Shown here piece by piece: positions 13,002-14,373 of a DNA stretch of 14,373 nt. The stretch spans positions 1-14,373 of the forward strand of contig JAEWAE010000032.1 in the NCBI GenBank assembly GCA_023391835.1, in the 5' to 3' direction. The first letter of the stretch is position 1, and each line of letters starts with the position of its first letter. The notes below the pieces were generated by a model. That model saw nothing but the letters and a program-made list of their open reading frames with translations, was not told the DNA's origin and ran no database searches. The stretch comes from Bacillota bacterium. GTDB taxonomy: Bacteria > Bacillota > Clostridia > Oscillospirales > Ethanoligenentaceae. Position numbers and translations under genes: made by a program.

Positions 13002-14261
13002 TCAATCCATGCCGTTGAAGGCCGGATAGGCAGATTCGCCGTGCTCCGAAGCATCCAGCCCAGTCGCTTCGTCCCGTGTCGACACGCGAAGCTGTCGGGT
13101 ACAGAGCTTCGCCACCCCCAGCGCGATCAGCGTGCCGGCCACCGCGATAGCGATGGTGATGCCCACGGCCGCCAGTTGGCGCACGAAAAGCTCCCAATGG
13201 CCGAACGCCAGACCGTCCCACTGCACCGCGTCGAGCTTGGCATCGGGGTTAAAACCCTTCTGGGCAAAAATACCGGTGGCGATGGCGCCCCAGATGCCGC
13301 CCACGCCGTGGCAGCCGAATGCGTCGAGGGAATCGTCATAGCCGAATTTCGGCTTGACCACCGTGATAAAGAAATAGCAGATGGGGCTCACCAGCGCCCC
13401 GATGACGATGGAAGCCCAGATGGGCACGAAACCCGCACCCGGAGTGATGGCCACCAGGCCGATGACCGCACCGGTGGAAAGCCCCACCAGCGTCGGCCGC
13501 CCGTTGCGGATCTTTTCGATGAGCATCCAGCTCAGCAGAGCCGCGGCCGCCGAAGTGTTGGTGGTGATAAAGGCATGCACTGCCAGGGAGTTGGCCGCCC
13601 CGGCGCTGCCGGCATTAAAGCCGAACCAGCCGAACCACAAAAGCGACGCGCCCAGAAATACAAACGGGATGTTGTGCGGGTGGTAAGTTGCCCGGCCGTA
13701 ATGCCGCCGGCTGCCCAGCACCAGGGCCGCCACCAGCGCGCTGACGCCGGAGCTTATATGTACCACCGTGCCGCCGGCAAAGTCGATGGCGCCCATTTTT
13801 TGCAAAAGGCCGCCGCCCCACACCATGTGCGCCAGCGGGTAATAGACCAGCACCGACCACACCGCGATGAATACGAACAGCGCCGAAAAGCGCATGCGCT
13901 CCACGATGGCACCCGTGATCAGCGCCGGAGTGATGATGGCAAACATCATCTGAAAGATGGCGAAGCACACGGTCGTGGGCGCATAGGCCGCCGCGGCCGA
14001 GCCCTCGGTGGCATTCATGCCGAACCAGTGCAGATTGCCGATCCATCCTCCGGCCCCTCCGCTGAAAGACAGGCTGAATCCGATGAGCACCCACAGGATG
14101 GAAGCCAGACCCATGACGAAGGCCGAGGACATAATGGTGTTGATCGTGTTTTTCCGCTTGACCATGCCGCCGTAAAAAAACGCGAGCCCCGGCGTCATGA
14201 TCAGGACCAGAGCGGAAGAAATCAGCATCCAGGAAACATCGCCTGCATTGATCTCATTCAA
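13002..14261 (-). CDS. amt: Ammonium transporter (Amt/AmtB family)
   Basis: 419 residues, about eleven membrane helices. Functional residues fall at the E. coli mature AmtB positions: twin pore histidines His168 (DFAGGTVVHISSG) and His318 (FGCHGVGGIWG), Phe107 and Phe215 of the gate, Trp148 and Ser219 of the ammonium recruitment site, and Asp160. TPGLAFFYGGMVKRKN (23-38) is the family opening. It conducts ammonium/ammonia inward across the cytoplasmic membrane. The start is the TTG at 14261, because GGGAGG lies eight bases upstream; the ATGs at 14363 and 14306 would add about 34 and 15 residues unlike the family. It lies 25 bases before glnK, whose product should regulate it. Its promoter is not certain within the window. 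Confidence 0.95.
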   Translation of the reverse strand: MNEINAGDVSWMLISSALVLIMTPGLAFFYGGMVKRKNTINTIMSSAFVMGLASILWVLIGFSLSFSGGAGGWIGNLHWFGMNATEGSAAAAYAPTTVCFAIFQMMFAIITPALITGAIVERMRFSALFVFIAVWSVLVYYPLAHMVWGGGLLQKMGAIDFAGGTVVHISSGVSALVAALVLGSRRHYGRATYHPHNIPFVFLGASLLWFGWFGFNAGSAGAANSLAVHAFITTNTSAAAALLSWMLIEKIRNGRPTLVGLSTGAVIGLVAITPGAGFVPIWASIVIGALVSPICYFFITVVKPKFGYDDSLDAFGCHGVGGIWGAIATGIFAQKGFNPDAKLDAVQWDGLAFGHWELFVRQLAAVGITIAIAVAGTLIALGVAKLCTRQLRVSTRDEATGLDASEHGESAYPAFNGMD

Positions 14262-14269
14262 ATGAGAAA

Positions 14270-14275
14270 CCTCCC
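14270..14275 (-). promoter_or_regulatory. Ribosome binding site selecting the amt TTG start
   Basis: GGGAGG lies eight bases before TTG 14261. The encoded protein then starts MNEINAGDVSWML, with pore residues at the numbering seen in mature AmtB. This supports the unusual start codon over upstream ATGs. Confidence 0.8.
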
Positions 14276-14353
14276 GAATCAAGGATGGGATTTGCGGCCG
14301 GCACATGCCCCGGAAGCCCCCGGACGGTTTCCCGACATATAAAAGGAGCCATG

Positions 14354-14373
14354 GCTGCGGCATACACCGCAGC
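14354..14373 (-). other. Hairpin with six-base loop in the amt upstream region (window edge)
   Basis: GCTGCGG (14373-14367) and CCGCAGC (14360-14354) form a perfect seven-base stem with loop TGTATG on the minus strand, at the end of the window. It could be part of an amt leader or the terminator of a gene further upstream. The loop lacks A at position 1 and G at position 4, the ANTAR-target rule. No clear promoter was found in 14262-14353. Confidence 0.4.

Noticed and set aside
12888..14342. Long open frame (484 codons) on the plus strand opposite amt
   Set aside because: Its product is rich in His, Arg, Gln and Asp without any domain, and it lies antisense to a clear Amt. Long antisense frames are common in GC-rich genes.
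14262..14363. Longer amt start at ATG 14363 or 14306
   Set aside because: The extra residues do not resemble Amt proteins, and TTG 14261 has an excellent ribosome site.

Overview
The window reads as a GC-rich chromosome segment from an endospore-forming Firmicute, most likely a gut-type Clostridia (Oscillospirales-like) organism. The evidence is a spore germination receptor operon, Firmicute-style GGAGG ribosome sites, a YqjM-type flavin enzyme and an Amt/PII pair. The taxonomic guess is inference from gene content. No phage, insertion sequence, tRNA, rRNA or CRISPR array was seen.

Left part (1-4890), uronate catabolism. kduI (2630-1788) and kduD (1746-946) run leftward. They convert the unsaturated-uronate product 5-keto-4-deoxyuronate (DKI) to 2-keto-3-deoxygluconate (KDG). 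A cytoplasmic protein with a discoidin-like C-terminal domain (855-61) follows, separated from kduD by a bidirectional hairpin terminator. An AraC-family regulator (2820-3677) is divergent from kduI; the shared 190-bp region holds both promoters and repeated motifs that could be its operators. A YqjM/NamA-type old yellow enzyme (3804-4838) has its own promoter and converges on the next gene at a strong shared terminator.

Middle (4901-12465). A cytoplasmic heparinase II/III-family protein (6757-4901) and a DUF2264 protein (12260-11121) both look like intracellular oligouronide-processing enzymes. A four-gene germinant receptor operon lies between them, on the same strand: gerA (10970), gerC (9429, overlapping gerA by ATGA), an unannotated 57-residue two-helix 'D'-type subunit (8212-8039), and gerB (GTG start at 8020). 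It has a near-perfect sigma-G promoter (11018-11047) and is isolated by a terminator on the upstream side, so it should be a forespore-specific unit inside a vegetative carbohydrate locus. The DUF2264 gene has a good sigma-A promoter (TTGACA-17-TATGCT), a 13-bp palindrome over its expected transcription start, and a leader of about 150 nt with two mutually exclusive hairpins.

Right part (12466-14373), nitrogen. amt (TTG start at 14261) and glnK/PII (12976-12635) form an ammonium-uptake operon that ends at a strong terminator. The PII protein has Thr instead of the uridylylatable Tyr51. A 21-codon hydrophobic ORF with a strong ribosome site lies just past that terminator.

Working model (inference): unsaturated oligouronides from pectin or glycosaminoglycans enter the cell, are trimmed by the heparinase-like and DUF2264 enzymes, and the monomers pass through KduI/KduD toward KDG under AraC control. 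Importers and the KDG kinase and aldolase are not in the window.
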